Origin: Chryseobacterium oleae
GTDB taxonomy: Bacteria; Bacteroidota; Bacteroidia; Flavobacteriales; Weeksellaceae
Assembly (NCBI RefSeq): GCF_900115055.1
Contig: NZ_FOVD01000003.1
Coordinates: 496,001-560,000 of the forward strand
Reading direction: 5' to 3'
Length of the DNA stretch: 64,000 nucleotides
The translations under genes and the position numbers were made by a program. This document shows positions 37,714 through 45,834 of this stretch, one piece after another. The number at the start of each line of letters is the position of its first letter. Position 1 is the first letter of the stretch. Under the pieces are notes generated by a model. That model saw only the letters and a program-made list of their open reading frames with translations, had not been told where the DNA came from and did no database searches.

Positions 37714-38541
37714 TTATGAATTATTACGTCTTCCGCCAAATCCTGATCTTCCAGATCCTGAAGACCTTCCTCCTCCATGAGAGGCCTGGCCACCCATACG
37801 GGCAATTTTGGTACGCTCAGCTTTGCTCATCGATGCAAAACCTCTTCTCGAGGTTCCGTTTCCGGAACCAGAGCCACGGCCAGAACCTGAATTACTGTTA
37901 TTTCCTGATCGTGAACTGGAGCCTCCTGATCCTCTATTAGAGCCTGATCTTCCTGAATTTGAATTGGAAGATCTTCCACCGCCATGAGAAGCCTCTCCTC
38001 CCATACGGGCAATTCTGGTACGCTCTGCCTTACTCATTGAGGCAAAACCTCTTCTTGAAGTTCCGTTTCCGGAACCAGAAGAAGATCTTCCTCTTCCCGA
38101 AGAACCTGAGCCTGATCTCGATCCGGAACCAGATCCAGAGCCCGAGCCCGATCTGGAACCTCCTCTACCTCCGGAAGTAAACCTTCCCTGACTGTCTCTC
38201 TGCTGACTGCCTCCACGGGAACCGCCTCCGCCTCCAGAGCTTCTTCCACCTCTGTTGTTATCTTGGTCGTCATCATCTTCATCATCATAGTCTTCATCAT
38301 CATAGTCTTCGTCGTCATCATAGTCCTCGTCGTCGTAATCGTCTTCATCGTCGTCATAACTGTTTTCATAATCATCGAACTCGTCCTCATATTCAGAGAA
38401 ATCATCATCATAATCTTCATCCTGGGATGCATCATTAAAACCATGGTCATACCCTAACTGATAAACTTCCTCTAAAGTGGATTTTTCATTGTTTGAAGAA
38501 TTACTTCTTGAACTACGATTGTTTGAATTTCTAGTGTTCAT
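37714..38541 (-). CDS. KGG-repeat stress protein with acidic tract
   Basis: A 275-residue, highly disordered protein. Residues 1-45 include LEEVYQLGYDHGFNDASQDE; then comes an Asp/Glu/Tyr tract of about 50 residues, a Gly/Ser/Arg-rich linker, and two copies of the stress motif RRGFASMSKAERTRIARMGG followed by ASHGGG. The motif belongs to the KGG/GsiB family linked to desiccation and general stress. It is driven by an Fnr-like promoter (38709-38755) with a structured 160-nt leader. The 3' half is almost identical in DNA to the gene at 59613, pointing to recent duplication or gene conversion. Confidence 0.88.
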   Translation of the reverse strand: MNTRNSNNRSSRSNSSNNEKSTLEEVYQLGYDHGFNDASQDEDYDDDFSEYEDEFDDYENSYDDDEDDYDDEDYDDDEDYDDEDYDDEDDDDQDNNRGGRSSGGGGGSRGGSQQRDSQGRFTSGGRGGSRSGSGSGSGSGSRSGSGSSGRGRSSSGSGNGTSRRGFASMSKAERTRIARMGGEASHGGGRSSNSNSGRSGSNRGSGGSSSRSGNNSNSGSGRGSGSGNGTSRRGFASMSKAERTKIARMGGQASHGGGRSSGSGRSGFGGRRNNS

Positions 38542-38708
38542 AACTGAATGTTTTAAAAATTAATATATAAGTGATGTATTGCCTTTCCTTACTAGTATCA
38601 GAAAAGCAATGGTTTTTTGGTTTATTGGTGATATTTTTATTAAGCCTGAAGGGCTTATATAGCTTCCCTAAGAGGAAGACTTGTAAATCTACAATCAGAT
38701 TGTTAAGT

Positions 38709-38755
38709 CAAATTTACAAAGGAATAATCCCCCTCTTTTATGACTGGCATCATAT
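38709..38755 (-). promoter_or_regulatory. Fnr-like box and -7 element for the KGG gene
   Basis: Palindrome 38738-38755, TTATGACTGGCATCATAT on the + strand; leftward -7 TAAATTTG (38709-38716). Centre spacing 34 bp. Start of transcription near 38702. Confidence 0.7.
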
Positions 38756-38764
38756 TGACAGAAA

Positions 38765-39361
38765 TTAGTATAAAATTTTTCTGTTAATGATCTTCACAAT
38801 ATTTTCTTTCTCCATCCGTTTAATGGTTTTAATGGCAGTTTCAACGCGAATTCCTGTCAGGCTGGCTAACTGCTGTCTGGTCAGAGGCACCAGATAAGAG
38901 AATAAGCATTGTTTTTTTTCAAAGCTTTTTAAATAGTCCATTACTCCAATAATTCTTTCCTCGGGACTTTCCAGAGAGTTTTTCTGATGCATGATGTATT
39001 TGTAATATAATGCATCGGAGAGGCTTTTACAGAAATCAAGATAGAGGTCCGGATTTTTTTCTAGTATATTAAAGAAATCAGCTTTGGCTAATCTAAGTAT
39101 GCTACATCGGGAAACAGCAACTGCATTCATGGGGTATAGTTTCTCACCAAAGAGCAGTGATTCACCAAAACTTTGCCCCTGAAAAAATACGTTCTGAATA
39201 AATTCTTTTCCATCTGCATTATAGCTATTTGTTTTTACTTCACCATCAATGATTTGATAGTAATACGCAGGCACCGTTCCTTCATAAAAGATAGATTCAT
39301 CAGGAATGTACCGCCTTAACCCAGCGCCTGCTGCGTTTAAAATTTCTTCGTTAATAATCAT
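38765..39361 (-). CDS. Crp/Fnr-family regulator (paralogue 2)
   Basis: 198 residues. Effector roll with YYYQIIDGEVKTNSYNADGK and GQSFGESLLFGEKLYPMNAV; HTH VPLTRQQLASLTG with recognition helix RVETAIKTIKRME, where Lys replaces the Arg found in the other seven copies. No N-terminal Cys cluster. It is downstream of the micro-ORF at 39599 and of the Fnr-like promoter at 39798, which could read through into it. Confidence 0.9.
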   Translation of the reverse strand: MIINEEILNAAGAGLRRYIPDESIFYEGTVPAYYYQIIDGEVKTNSYNADGKEFIQNVFFQGQSFGESLLFGEKLYPMNAVAVSRCSILRLAKADFFNILEKNPDLYLDFCKSLSDALYYKYIMHQKNSLESPEERIIGVMDYLKSFEKKQCLFSYLVPLTRQQLASLTGIRVETAIKTIKRMEKENIVKIINRKILY

Positions 39362-39598
39362 AATTTTTTTTTTACTATTAATAAATTTTAGTAGTCATCT
39401 TTGTAAAAATTTATTAGATCTGTAAAAACACGAAATGTTTTTCAAAGGATCAGAATCACCTTTTATAAACATTATTGTATACATATTGAGGTATTGGGCA
39501 TCCTATTCAATTCGGCATTACGAATTTTTATTAGTATCTGCCTGTTCTTTAAAGCACACCTGTTATGATAGACAAAGCTGCCATACAGGGGGATGGTT

Positions 39599-39721
39599 TT
39601 AATCACAGCTAAGGTTCGAGAAAAACTCTTGGATTTTTTCCTTTGATCTGCAATGAGATAAATGCTTGCGCGTAACAGCAAAAATATCCACCGGATTTTG
39701 TGTTAACATAATAGATTTCAT
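39599..39721 (-). CDS. Micro-ORF behind an Fnr-like promoter
   Basis: 40 codons, MKSIMLTQNPVDIFAVTRKH and on to FFSNLSCD. It starts about 70 nt after the predicted transcription start. Its leader ACACACCAAAATTTAAT before ATGAAATC nearly repeats the leader of the lipoprotein gene at 44365, which supports a real start or a shared regulatory leader. No family is recognised. It may be a stress micropeptide or a decayed gene start. Confidence 0.4.
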   Translation of the reverse strand: MKSIMLTQNPVDIFAVTRKHLSHCRSKEKIQEFFSNLSCD

Positions 39722-39797
39722 AATATTAAATTTTGGTGTGTTTCAGAAAAAAAACAAATTACACAATCATAATATGATTATGATAAATAATTCATAC

Positions 39798-39843
39798 CAA
39801 AATTAGATTAAAAATACTATTTAAAATATGACCTAGGTCATAT
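39798..39843 (-). promoter_or_regulatory. Fnr-like box and -7 element
   Basis: Perfect palindrome ATATGACCTAGGTCATAT at 39826-39843; leftward -7 TAATTTTG at 39798-39805; centre spacing 33 bp. It drives the micro-ORF region and perhaps the Crp-like gene at 38765. Confidence 0.7.
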
Positions 39844-39892
39844 AGTCTTCTTTAAATGTTAAATATTTCGTAAAATTCTGGGAGTAATATCT

Positions 39893-40489
39893 TTAAAAAT
39901 ATATTTTCCTGTCTTTAATCATTACCAGTTTTCTTTTTTCCATGTTCTTAATCGTCCTTATGGCCGTCTCGACACAAAGACCCGTGAGACTGGCTAATTG
40001 CTGCCTGGTAAAGGGTATTTTGTAAGAAAACGGAGCATGGTCCTTTTTGGAAGTTTTAAGATACTCCAGCACACCCATTATTCTCTCTGAGGGATTCTGT
40101 GAAGAATTGGCCTGAAGCATAATGTACTGATAATACAGACAGTCTGACAACCCTTTGCATAAGTCAAAGTATAACTGCGGATAGACATTGAGCATACTGA
40201 AGAAATTATTCCGGCATAACTTTATAATTGAACAGGGTTCCAATGCGACAGCATCCATAGGATAAGGTTTACCAATAAATAATAAAGATTCACCGAGACT
40301 CTCGCCATCCGTAACTATTTTCTGGATAAGCTCTTTTCCCTCTTTATTATAATTATTGAGTTTCACTTTTCCTTTAATAATTTGATAATAAAAGTAGGGA
40401 GTCGCTCCATCGTGAAAAATAGTATCACCGGGCCTATATTGTTTTACTTCAGCACCAGCTGAAAACAAAAATTTTTCATTAATAACCAT
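39893..40489 (-). CDS. Crp/Fnr-family regulator (paralogue 3)
   Basis: 198 residues. Roll motifs YYQIIKGKVKLNNYNKEGKE and ESLLFIGKPYPMDAVAL; HTH IPFTRQQLASLTG and recognition helix CVETAIRTIKNME. It lies directly downstream of the oxidase operon (68 bp after the last gene), in the same direction, so it may be expressed with the oxidase. Confidence 0.9.
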   Translation of the reverse strand: MVINEKFLFSAGAEVKQYRPGDTIFHDGATPYFYYQIIKGKVKLNNYNKEGKELIQKIVTDGESLGESLLFIGKPYPMDAVALEPCSIIKLCRNNFFSMLNVYPQLYFDLCKGLSDCLYYQYIMLQANSSQNPSERIMGVLEYLKTSKKDHAPFSYKIPFTRQQLASLTGLCVETAIRTIKNMEKRKLVMIKDRKIYF

Positions 40490-40557
40490 ATGATTTTTTT
40501 TAATTCTTTTATAATTCTTTTACTTTTACAATCATCTTCACAACATCATTTTACAAG

Positions 40558-40965
40558 TTACTGCACTGCTGCACTCGTTATTTCATAATACACTGCCCAT
40601 CCTGCAAAAATAATTACGATAATCCATATCCAAAAAGGTATGGTTTGCGGGGTCTCACTTCCGGTAATGAGAAAGCTTTTCTGATTTCCTTTATCATAAG
40701 CATTGATCATTAATGATAAAGTTCCATCCACGACATCTTTATTCTTCAAGCCTTCAATTCTTATGGAGGGACCATTGGCAACTGTAAAATTTATTGTTCT
40801 TATGCCTTCTTTGCCCGATGGAGAGCGGCTTACAATTTTTAACAGATGATCCCCATCTGCAAGCTTTTTCGTATCCAGATCGAAAACAATTGGAGTTTCC
40901 AATTCAGCAATGGGATGCGGGTCATTATCTATGAAAAGAAATACCTTACTGCTGTCTTTTGTCAT
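40558..40965 (-). CDS. Oxidase-operon membrane protein, Ig-like
   Basis: A 135-residue protein: a beta-rich, Ig-like front part (FLFIDNDPHPIAELETPIVF, LKIVSRSPSGKEGIRTINF) and one C-terminal membrane helix (IPFWIWIIVIIFAGWAVYYE). It overlaps the upstream 93-residue gene by 4 bp (ATGA) and ends the cytochrome oxidase operon. Probably an assembly or accessory subunit; no known family is claimed. Confidence 0.75.
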   Translation of the reverse strand: MTKDSSKVFLFIDNDPHPIAELETPIVFDLDTKKLADGDHLLKIVSRSPSGKEGIRTINFTVANGPSIRIEGLKNKDVVDGTLSLMINAYDKGNQKSFLITGSETPQTIPFWIWIIVIIFAGWAVYYEITSAAVQ

Positions 40966-41243
40966 AACATCGTATTTTCATCTGAGAAAACCGAATATTT
41001 AATATGCCTTAGATCTTTTTCATCCGGTTTGATCAAATATTTAACTGAAAATATAAAGGCTAAAACTGTTATCAGGATAACAATTCCTACAATAAACCAG
41101 TCCCAGTCGCTTTCCGGTCCTGTTCCGTGCGTAAGATCCTTAGTGACTTCCGGCTGACGAAGCTGGCATGCATCGCATCCCATGGCATAGCTGGTCCATA
41201 AAATTAAAATCACATTGAGTCCATTTTTTATTAAATTTTTCAT
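40962..41243 (-). CDS. Small membrane protein of the oxidase operon
   Basis: 93 residues: N-terminal signal-like helix (GLNVILILWTSYAMGC) followed by the CDAC motif, a short loop, and a second helix (WFIVGIVILITVLAFIFSVK). Cys residues just after the first helix could bind lipid, haem or copper. Two bp downstream of the cytochrome gene and translationally coupled to the next. Role inferred from operon position only. Confidence 0.75.
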   Translation of the reverse strand: MKNLIKNGLNVILILWTSYAMGCDACQLRQPEVTKDLTHGTGPESDWDWFIVGIVILITVLAFIFSVKYLIKPDEKDLRHIKYSVFSDENTML

Positions 41244-41245
41244 TG

Positions 41246-42241
41246 TTACTTTATTTTGTCAAAGATTACTTTTATTTCTTCCAAAGTCACTTTTTTCGAA
41301 TTATTTCCCCAGCTCGTTCTTTCGTGATTAATAATCGCTGTTACATCTTCAGCAGTAAAATTAGCATTGGTTCCTACTGCCGGCATGGTCGCAAATTCAG
41401 GTCTGGGATCATAGCCTTTCATGATAATTGTAACGTAAAGCTCCAGATCTCCGCCGCTTACTACGGGGCTTCCTTTTAATGGAGGGAAGGCGCCCGGCAC
41501 CCCTTCACCATTTGCCTGATGGCAGGAAGCGCAATTGGCGGTGAAAAGCTCTGCACCATCTGGCAGATGAGATGCACCGGCCTGCTTTTCATTTCCTTTT
41601 TTGGTTTGCTTATAAAGGAACGGAGGCACAATAGATTTATCCGTGTAATCCGTCTGTTTAAGTGATTTCAGATAAGCGACCAATTGCAGGGCCTTTTGCG
41701 TAGCAACTATTTTCTTTCTTTTATTTTTAAGGAATTTCTCGGGAACTTTCACTTCAACGTCGTCAGGCTGCAGATAATCTCTTTCCATAAAAAGAAATTC
41801 ATAGGACGGCATTATGGAAGCTTCTACAGCAGCTCTTGGCTGGTAAAGGTGAATTAAATGCCATTCGGCACTTGGCTGTCTTTCCCCTACACTGGTAAGA
41901 TCAGGCCCAGCCCTTTGTGTCCCCATCAGGTTAGCTGTATTTCTCCAAAAATCCGTTCTTTTATTGATGGCAAAATCTGCCGGAATACTTGGTCTTTTAC
42001 CAAAAACATTATCCATTTCAACATTTCTTACCTGCTGTGTATGGCATGCCACACATCCGTTTTCAATATATACCATTTTGCCGGCCCTTTCCTGCTCTGT
42101 CAATATTTTCGCCTGCCTTGGCAAAGGCTTATTGATTCTCTGGTTATCAAGAGCAGGCAGCACAGCGATGTAAAGTGTAAGAAAAACAAAGAGACAAAGT
42201 GCTGAGCCGAAAAGGATTTTATGGTTATTTAATAGTAACAT
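41246..42241 (-). CDS. Dihaem cytochrome c subunit of cbb3-type oxidase (CcoO-CcoP-like fusion)
   Basis: 331 residues. A single N-terminal membrane anchor (GSALCLFVFLTLYIAVLPAL) is followed by the first haem c site, C63-VA-C66-H67, in a CcoO-like context (VYIENGCVACHTQQ and FWRNTANLMGTQRAGPDLTS). The second site, C237-AS-C240-H241, lies in a CcoP-like domain (GEGVPGAFPPLKGS). One protein thus seems to cover what CcoO and CcoP do separately. It starts 10 bp after ccoN and would feed electrons to its haem-copper centre. Confidence 0.88.
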   Translation of the reverse strand: MLLLNNHKILFGSALCLFVFLTLYIAVLPALDNQRINKPLPRQAKILTEQERAGKMVYIENGCVACHTQQVRNVEMDNVFGKRPSIPADFAINKRTDFWRNTANLMGTQRAGPDLTSVGERQPSAEWHLIHLYQPRAAVEASIMPSYEFLFMERDYLQPDDVEVKVPEKFLKNKRKKIVATQKALQLVAYLKSLKQTDYTDKSIVPPFLYKQTKKGNEKQAGASHLPDGAELFTANCASCHQANGEGVPGAFPPLKGSPVVSGGDLELYVTIIMKGYDPRPEFATMPAVGTNANFTAEDVTAIINHERTSWGNNSKKVTLEEIKVIFDKIK

Positions 42242-42251
42242 AATTCTTCTT

Positions 42252-44003
42252 TTAAGTGTTAAACTCAGTATGGCTGTGTTGTTGTTTTGCTGCCAGTATT
42301 TCAGCAGGGGTCTGTGGGATTCTCACATCTTTATCTTTGGTAATCATTATATAAAAATTATAGCCAAAAATAAGATGAGCCATCCACATCATGGTACCCC
42401 CTATTGCTCTCCATAACCAGAACGGGAACATGTTAATAACACCATCTATGAAAGGTTTTTTTTTCATCCACATCAATCCTGTCTGTGTCCCTCCTATCAT
42501 CAATGCTATGACATAAAAAAGTAAACCGATTAAAGCCAGCCAAAAGTGTATTCCTACCCATAGCTTTGGAGGCTCCTTGCCGGTGAGGCGCGGAATAAGG
42601 GTGTATGAAAATGCCCAAAGCATAAAGGTGATTATTCCGTACATGGTCAGATGGGAATGGGAAACTGTAAAATCAGTGAAGTGCCAGAGCAGATTGGTAT
42701 ATCTGAAAGCTTCTACCGTTCCCTGAAGAGACCCGGTAAAATAAAAAATAATCGACATAAAATAAAACGGAAGTGTATAACTGTTTTTAAGCTGGTACCA
42801 TGCTCCGTTAAATGTAAACAGAAAATTAGTCGTTCCTGCTGCTACGGGAATTAACATTCCCACACTGGCAACAATGGCTGTAGTCTGAAGTCTCCAGGGA
42901 ATAGCACTAAAAATAAAGTGGTGGGTTCCGATCAGAGTATAAAATAATATATGAGTCCAGAAAGCCAGCGCTCCCAGACTGTAGGAATAAATAGGTTTAT
43001 TGAGCTGCTGGGGAAGGAAATAATACATCAGACCCAGATTAATCATCATAAACCACATACCAATGGCCTGATGCATATAATACCCCTGGGTAATTGTTTC
43101 TCCCACTCCGTCCTGCCATATAGGAACGTAGCCTACGATAATGACTATGACAATGAACATAAATCCCGAAATGATATACCAGTTTGAAATATAAATTTCT
43201 TTGACAACTCTTTGGACAACGGGCTTGAAGAGATTATGGGCAGAAATTGCCACTCCGGCTCCAAAGGTTATCATAATAGGCCATATATATTCTCTGTATT
43301 CCCCCCCTCCGTTATTGACTCCCGCCAATAAAGATATTGTTCCGGCCAGTACTGCAGTATTGATCAGTATTAAAGAAATGTAACCCTGCTTTATATTATA
43401 AACCTCCACGTTGCTTACTCTTGTAACAACATAATATGAAAGTCCCACCATAGCTAAAGATGCCCATCCCCAGAATACCGCATTTGTATGGGCGGGGCGG
43501 AGTCTTCCAAAACTCAGCCAACTGATATGTTCAACATCCGGCGCAACGTATTTGATACCGGCATAGAGGCCAAAGGTTGTCCCAATGATCAGCCAAAGAA
43601 TTGCCGTTCCTAAGAAATAAAGAATAAGTTTACTGAGTTCGGGACTTATATATTGCAAAAATGAAGAAGTCCTTCTTTTAGTTGGAAATACCCTGAGTTC
43701 CTCGACCGAGTTGACATTCTTAATAATTCCTTTTTCATCAGACGGCGGCAAGCAGCCCGAGAGCTGGTTTTCTGCCGGCTGAAAATTAAGTTCTTTTTCT
43801 CTTTTCTCATATTCTCTTAACTCTTCCGGAGAGCTATTTTCAATTTTTTTTCTGATCTCGGAAAGTTCCCTATTCCTTAGTATTCTTGAATAAATAGCTA
43901 AGAACTTAAAAATCAGGATAACTAAGCTGGCAATAATCACCATTAACATAAGTAATAATGTTATCTGTATTCCAGTTTGGTTTAGTAGTGATGATTCTGC
44001 CAT
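42252..44003 (-). CDS. ccoN: cbb3-type (C-family) cytochrome oxidase subunit I
   Basis: 583 residues, haem-copper oxidase reducing oxygen to water with high affinity. Haem b ligand His172 in RPAHTNAVFWGW, CuB ligands His311 (YYMHQAIGMWF) and His361-His362 (IGTHHFIFSAIPW), and haem ligands His449/His451 in HFTDFTVSHSHLTMYG. An unusual front extension of about 120 residues holds one more membrane helix (LLLMLMVIIASLVILIFKFL) and a charged cytoplasmic loop, which may replace a small CcoS/CcoQ-type subunit. A lipoprotein gene with an Fnr-like promoter lies 149 bp upstream. Confidence 0.9.
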   Translation of the reverse strand: MAESSLLNQTGIQITLLLMLMVIIASLVILIFKFLAIYSRILRNRELSEIRKKIENSSPEELREYEKREKELNFQPAENQLSGCLPPSDEKGIIKNVNSVEELRVFPTKRRTSSFLQYISPELSKLILYFLGTAILWLIIGTTFGLYAGIKYVAPDVEHISWLSFGRLRPAHTNAVFWGWASLAMVGLSYYVVTRVSNVEVYNIKQGYISLILINTAVLAGTISLLAGVNNGGGEYREYIWPIMITFGAGVAISAHNLFKPVVQRVVKEIYISNWYIISGFMFIVIVIIVGYVPIWQDGVGETITQGYYMHQAIGMWFMMINLGLMYYFLPQQLNKPIYSYSLGALAFWTHILFYTLIGTHHFIFSAIPWRLQTTAIVASVGMLIPVAAGTTNFLFTFNGAWYQLKNSYTLPFYFMSIIFYFTGSLQGTVEAFRYTNLLWHFTDFTVSHSHLTMYGIITFMLWAFSYTLIPRLTGKEPPKLWVGIHFWLALIGLLFYVIALMIGGTQTGLMWMKKKPFIDGVINMFPFWLWRAIGGTMMWMAHLIFGYNFYIMITKDKDVRIPQTPAEILAAKQQHSHTEFNT

Positions 44004-44038
44004 GATAGAATTTTAGGATTTAATATATAAGGATTTCG

Positions 44039-44057
44039 TCCACTGAAATACAGTGGA
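44039..44057. other. Small hairpin in the leader before ccoN
   Basis: Stem TCCACTG (44039-44045) with CAGTGGA (44051-44057), loop AAATA, located 36-54 nt before the ccoN start codon. Without a U tract; it may tune or protect the oxidase mRNA. Confidence 0.35.
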
Positions 44058-44152
44058 AACAACTCAATAATAACCTGAATAAGCCATTTTCCAAGAATAG
44101 GAAATATGGCTATTCAGTCTTCAAAAGACGAATGTGCACTAATGGATGTACA

Positions 44153-44365
44153 TTACTTACTGTTTTTGATAGAATCTACATCGTAGGCTGTACTGTCCAT
44201 AGGAAGTGTATTATCCAGGGAATCTGGTGTGATTTGAGCTGTTCCCCCAACCATACTGTCTCCTGTATTTATACTGTCAATATTTGAAGGTTGAGGCTGT
44301 TGTTCTCTTTTACAACCAATGGTAAATAAGCCCAGAATCAGGGCTGTTAAGATGAATGATTTCAT
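44153..44365 (-). CDS. Small lipoprotein under Fnr-like control
   Basis: 70 residues from MKSFILTALILGLFTIGCKR, a lipoprotein signal with lipobox TIGC, followed by a Ser/Asp/Thr-rich tail (SINTGDSMVGGTAQITPDSL). The start at 44365 is 23 nt past the predicted transcription start; an upstream in-frame start at 44413 would lie before it. It is the first gene on the transcript that may run into the oxidase operon. Similar in style to the lipoprotein at 44781. Confidence 0.75.
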   Translation of the reverse strand: MKSFILTALILGLFTIGCKREQQPQPSNIDSINTGDSMVGGTAQITPDSLDNTLPMDSTAYDVDSIKNSK

Positions 44366-44392
44366 AACATTAAATTTTGTGGTGTGTGTTAA

Positions 44393-44439
44393 CAAAAGTA
44401 TGAAAACAAGCACTTTGGTTTTTATGACTTACATCATAA
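44393..44439 (-). promoter_or_regulatory. Fnr-like box and -7 element for lipoprotein/oxidase genes
   Basis: Palindrome TTATGACTTACATCATAA at 44422-44439; leftward -7 TACTTTTG at 44393-44400; centre spacing 34 bp. This places the box close to -41, class II geometry. The rest of the 44366-44780 gap has no gene. Confidence 0.75.
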
Positions 44440-44727
44440 TGACTCATAATTTGTCTAATGTTATAAAAAAATAACCATTAAATAAGTGTGTAAGGCATTA
44501 CCAGAAAAAAAGCATAGCTGTTAATGCCGGAATCAGCTACAGCATCCAATGGCTGAATCTCTTCCACTTATAGAATACCTGCTGAGAATTCCGTTACAAA
44601 CGTACTGGCAATAAGCTGTAAGAAGTAGTTCTATATTTCTGAAAGAGTGAATCCTAATATGAGCCAGACGACTCATAATTTACAGATATTACCTGAAAAA
44701 ATTAAGAATTGATCAGTACTATACCAT

Positions 44728-44753
44728 AAAAAAGCCTTCCAAAATAGGAAGGC
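44728..44753 (-). terminator. Terminator of the second lipoprotein gene
   Basis: Leftward hairpin GCCTTCC-TATTTT-GGAAGGC followed by six T, about 30 nt after the stop of the gene at 44781. Confidence 0.85.
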
Positions 44754-44780
44754 CGAGAATATATGGGGTCTAAAAAAGTG

Positions 44781-45002
44781 TCAACGGACTATTGAATCAT
44801 TTTGTTTTATTGGTTGCTTTAATGTATCGGCACCCTTTCGATAAGTTGTCGAATCGTTTTGATTAGCAGGGGGTGTAGAAGCAACACTTGCCGAATCATA
44901 TGAAGATGTCGCGGTAGAATCAGCCTGTGTATCGTTTTTAGTCTCCTGGTTTTTACAGCTGATCATTAATATACCAAGAATAATAAATATTGAACTTTTC
45001 AT
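44781..45002 (-). CDS. Small lipoprotein under Fnr-like control
   Basis: 73 residues, MKSSIFIILGILMISCKNQE with lipobox MISC, then a low-complexity Ser/Thr/Asp tail (ATSSYDSASVASTPPANQND). Such short lipoproteins are frequent in Chryseobacterium, function unknown. It has its own Fnr-like promoter and terminator, so it is a one-gene unit. Confidence 0.75.
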   Translation of the reverse strand: MKSSIFIILGILMISCKNQETKNDTQADSTATSSYDSASVASTPPANQNDSTTYRKGADTLKQPIKQNDSIVR

Positions 45003-45048
45003 ATTATATCATTTAGTTAAAAAATAAGTGGTTGCAAAATTCTAATAC

Positions 45049-45094
45049 CAAAATTATTCATAACAGTCACTCCATTTTATGAGTGAGGTCATAA
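45049..45094 (-). promoter_or_regulatory. Fnr-like box and -7 element
   Basis: Palindrome TTATGAGTGAGGTCATAA at 45077-45094; leftward -7 TAATTTTG at 45049-45056; centre spacing 33 bp. The same box could act on the rightward Crp-like gene at 45210, but no perfect -7 is seen there. Confidence 0.7.
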
Positions 45095-45209
45095 TATGTG
45101 TTTTTAAGACAAATTAATATTATTTGATTCTACACATTTTTGTCAACCCTACTTTTACCCATTATTTAAAAATTAAAACTATATTGCTTTTCAATTAAAA
45201 CTTATCAAA

Positions 45210-45806
45210 ATGCTGATCGAACAGGAACTTCTTTTATCCTTCGGAGCAACAATAGAAAATTTTTATCCGGCTGACATCATATTTGATGAAGGCAGTACGC
45301 CTAAATACTATTACCAGATTGTAAAAGGTCGGATAAAGCTCAATCATTATAATGAAAATGGAAAGGAACTTATTCTAGCCATTCTCACCTCAGGGCTCAG
45401 TGTATGTGAACTTTTACTCTTTATGGATAAGACCTATCCTGTCAATGCTGTAGTTTTAGAACCCAGTACTCTTTTAAGGCTTTCTAAAGTTGATTTTGAA
45501 AGAATGCTTGATGAAAATGTGATGATTTCCAGAAATATCAATAAATTTTTATCCGAAAGATTGTATCATAAAATTATTATGCTGGAGAACAATACCTCTA
45601 CTCATGCAGATGTGAGGATACTCGGAGTGCTCAATTATCATAAAAGCTTCAGCAGTGAACAATCCAAATATTCGTTTGAGGTTCCCCTTACCAGGCAGCA
45701 GCTTGCTTCGATGACCGGACTAAGGGTGGAAACAGTGATAAGAACTATAAAAAACCTCGAGAAGCTCAGTAAACTTCAGATAAGGGACAGAAAAATTTAT
45801 TATTAA
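45210..45806 (+). CDS. Crp/Fnr-family regulator (paralogue 4)
   Basis: 198 residues. Roll motifs YYYQIVKGRIKLNHYNENGK and GLSVCELLLFMDKTYPVNAV (Cys-Glu instead of Gly-Glu); HTH VPLTRQQLASMTG with recognition helix RVETVIRTIKNLE. Convergent with the next paralogue at 45835, leaving only 28 bp between stops. Confidence 0.9.
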   Translation: MLIEQELLLSFGATIENFYPADIIFDEGSTPKYYYQIVKGRIKLNHYNENGKELILAILTSGLSVCELLLFMDKTYPVNAVVLEPSTLLRLSKVDFERMLDENVMISRNINKFLSERLYHKIIMLENNTSTHADVRILGVLNYHKSFSSEQSKYSFEVPLTRQQLASMTGLRVETVIRTIKNLEKLSKLQIRDRKIYY

Positions 45807-45834
45807 ATCTTTACCGCCTGGCAAGACTAAACCC

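Noticed and set aside
38034..38457. Long frames on both strands across the KGG gene (Met/Thr-rich, Val/Ile-rich)
   Set aside because: Artefacts of the Asp/Glu and Gly/Ser/Arg codon repeats in other phases; the same shadows occur at 59704-60184.
39472..39681. 69-codon leftward open frame
   Set aside because: Overlaps the better-placed 40-codon frame in another phase, with no promoter or leader of its own.
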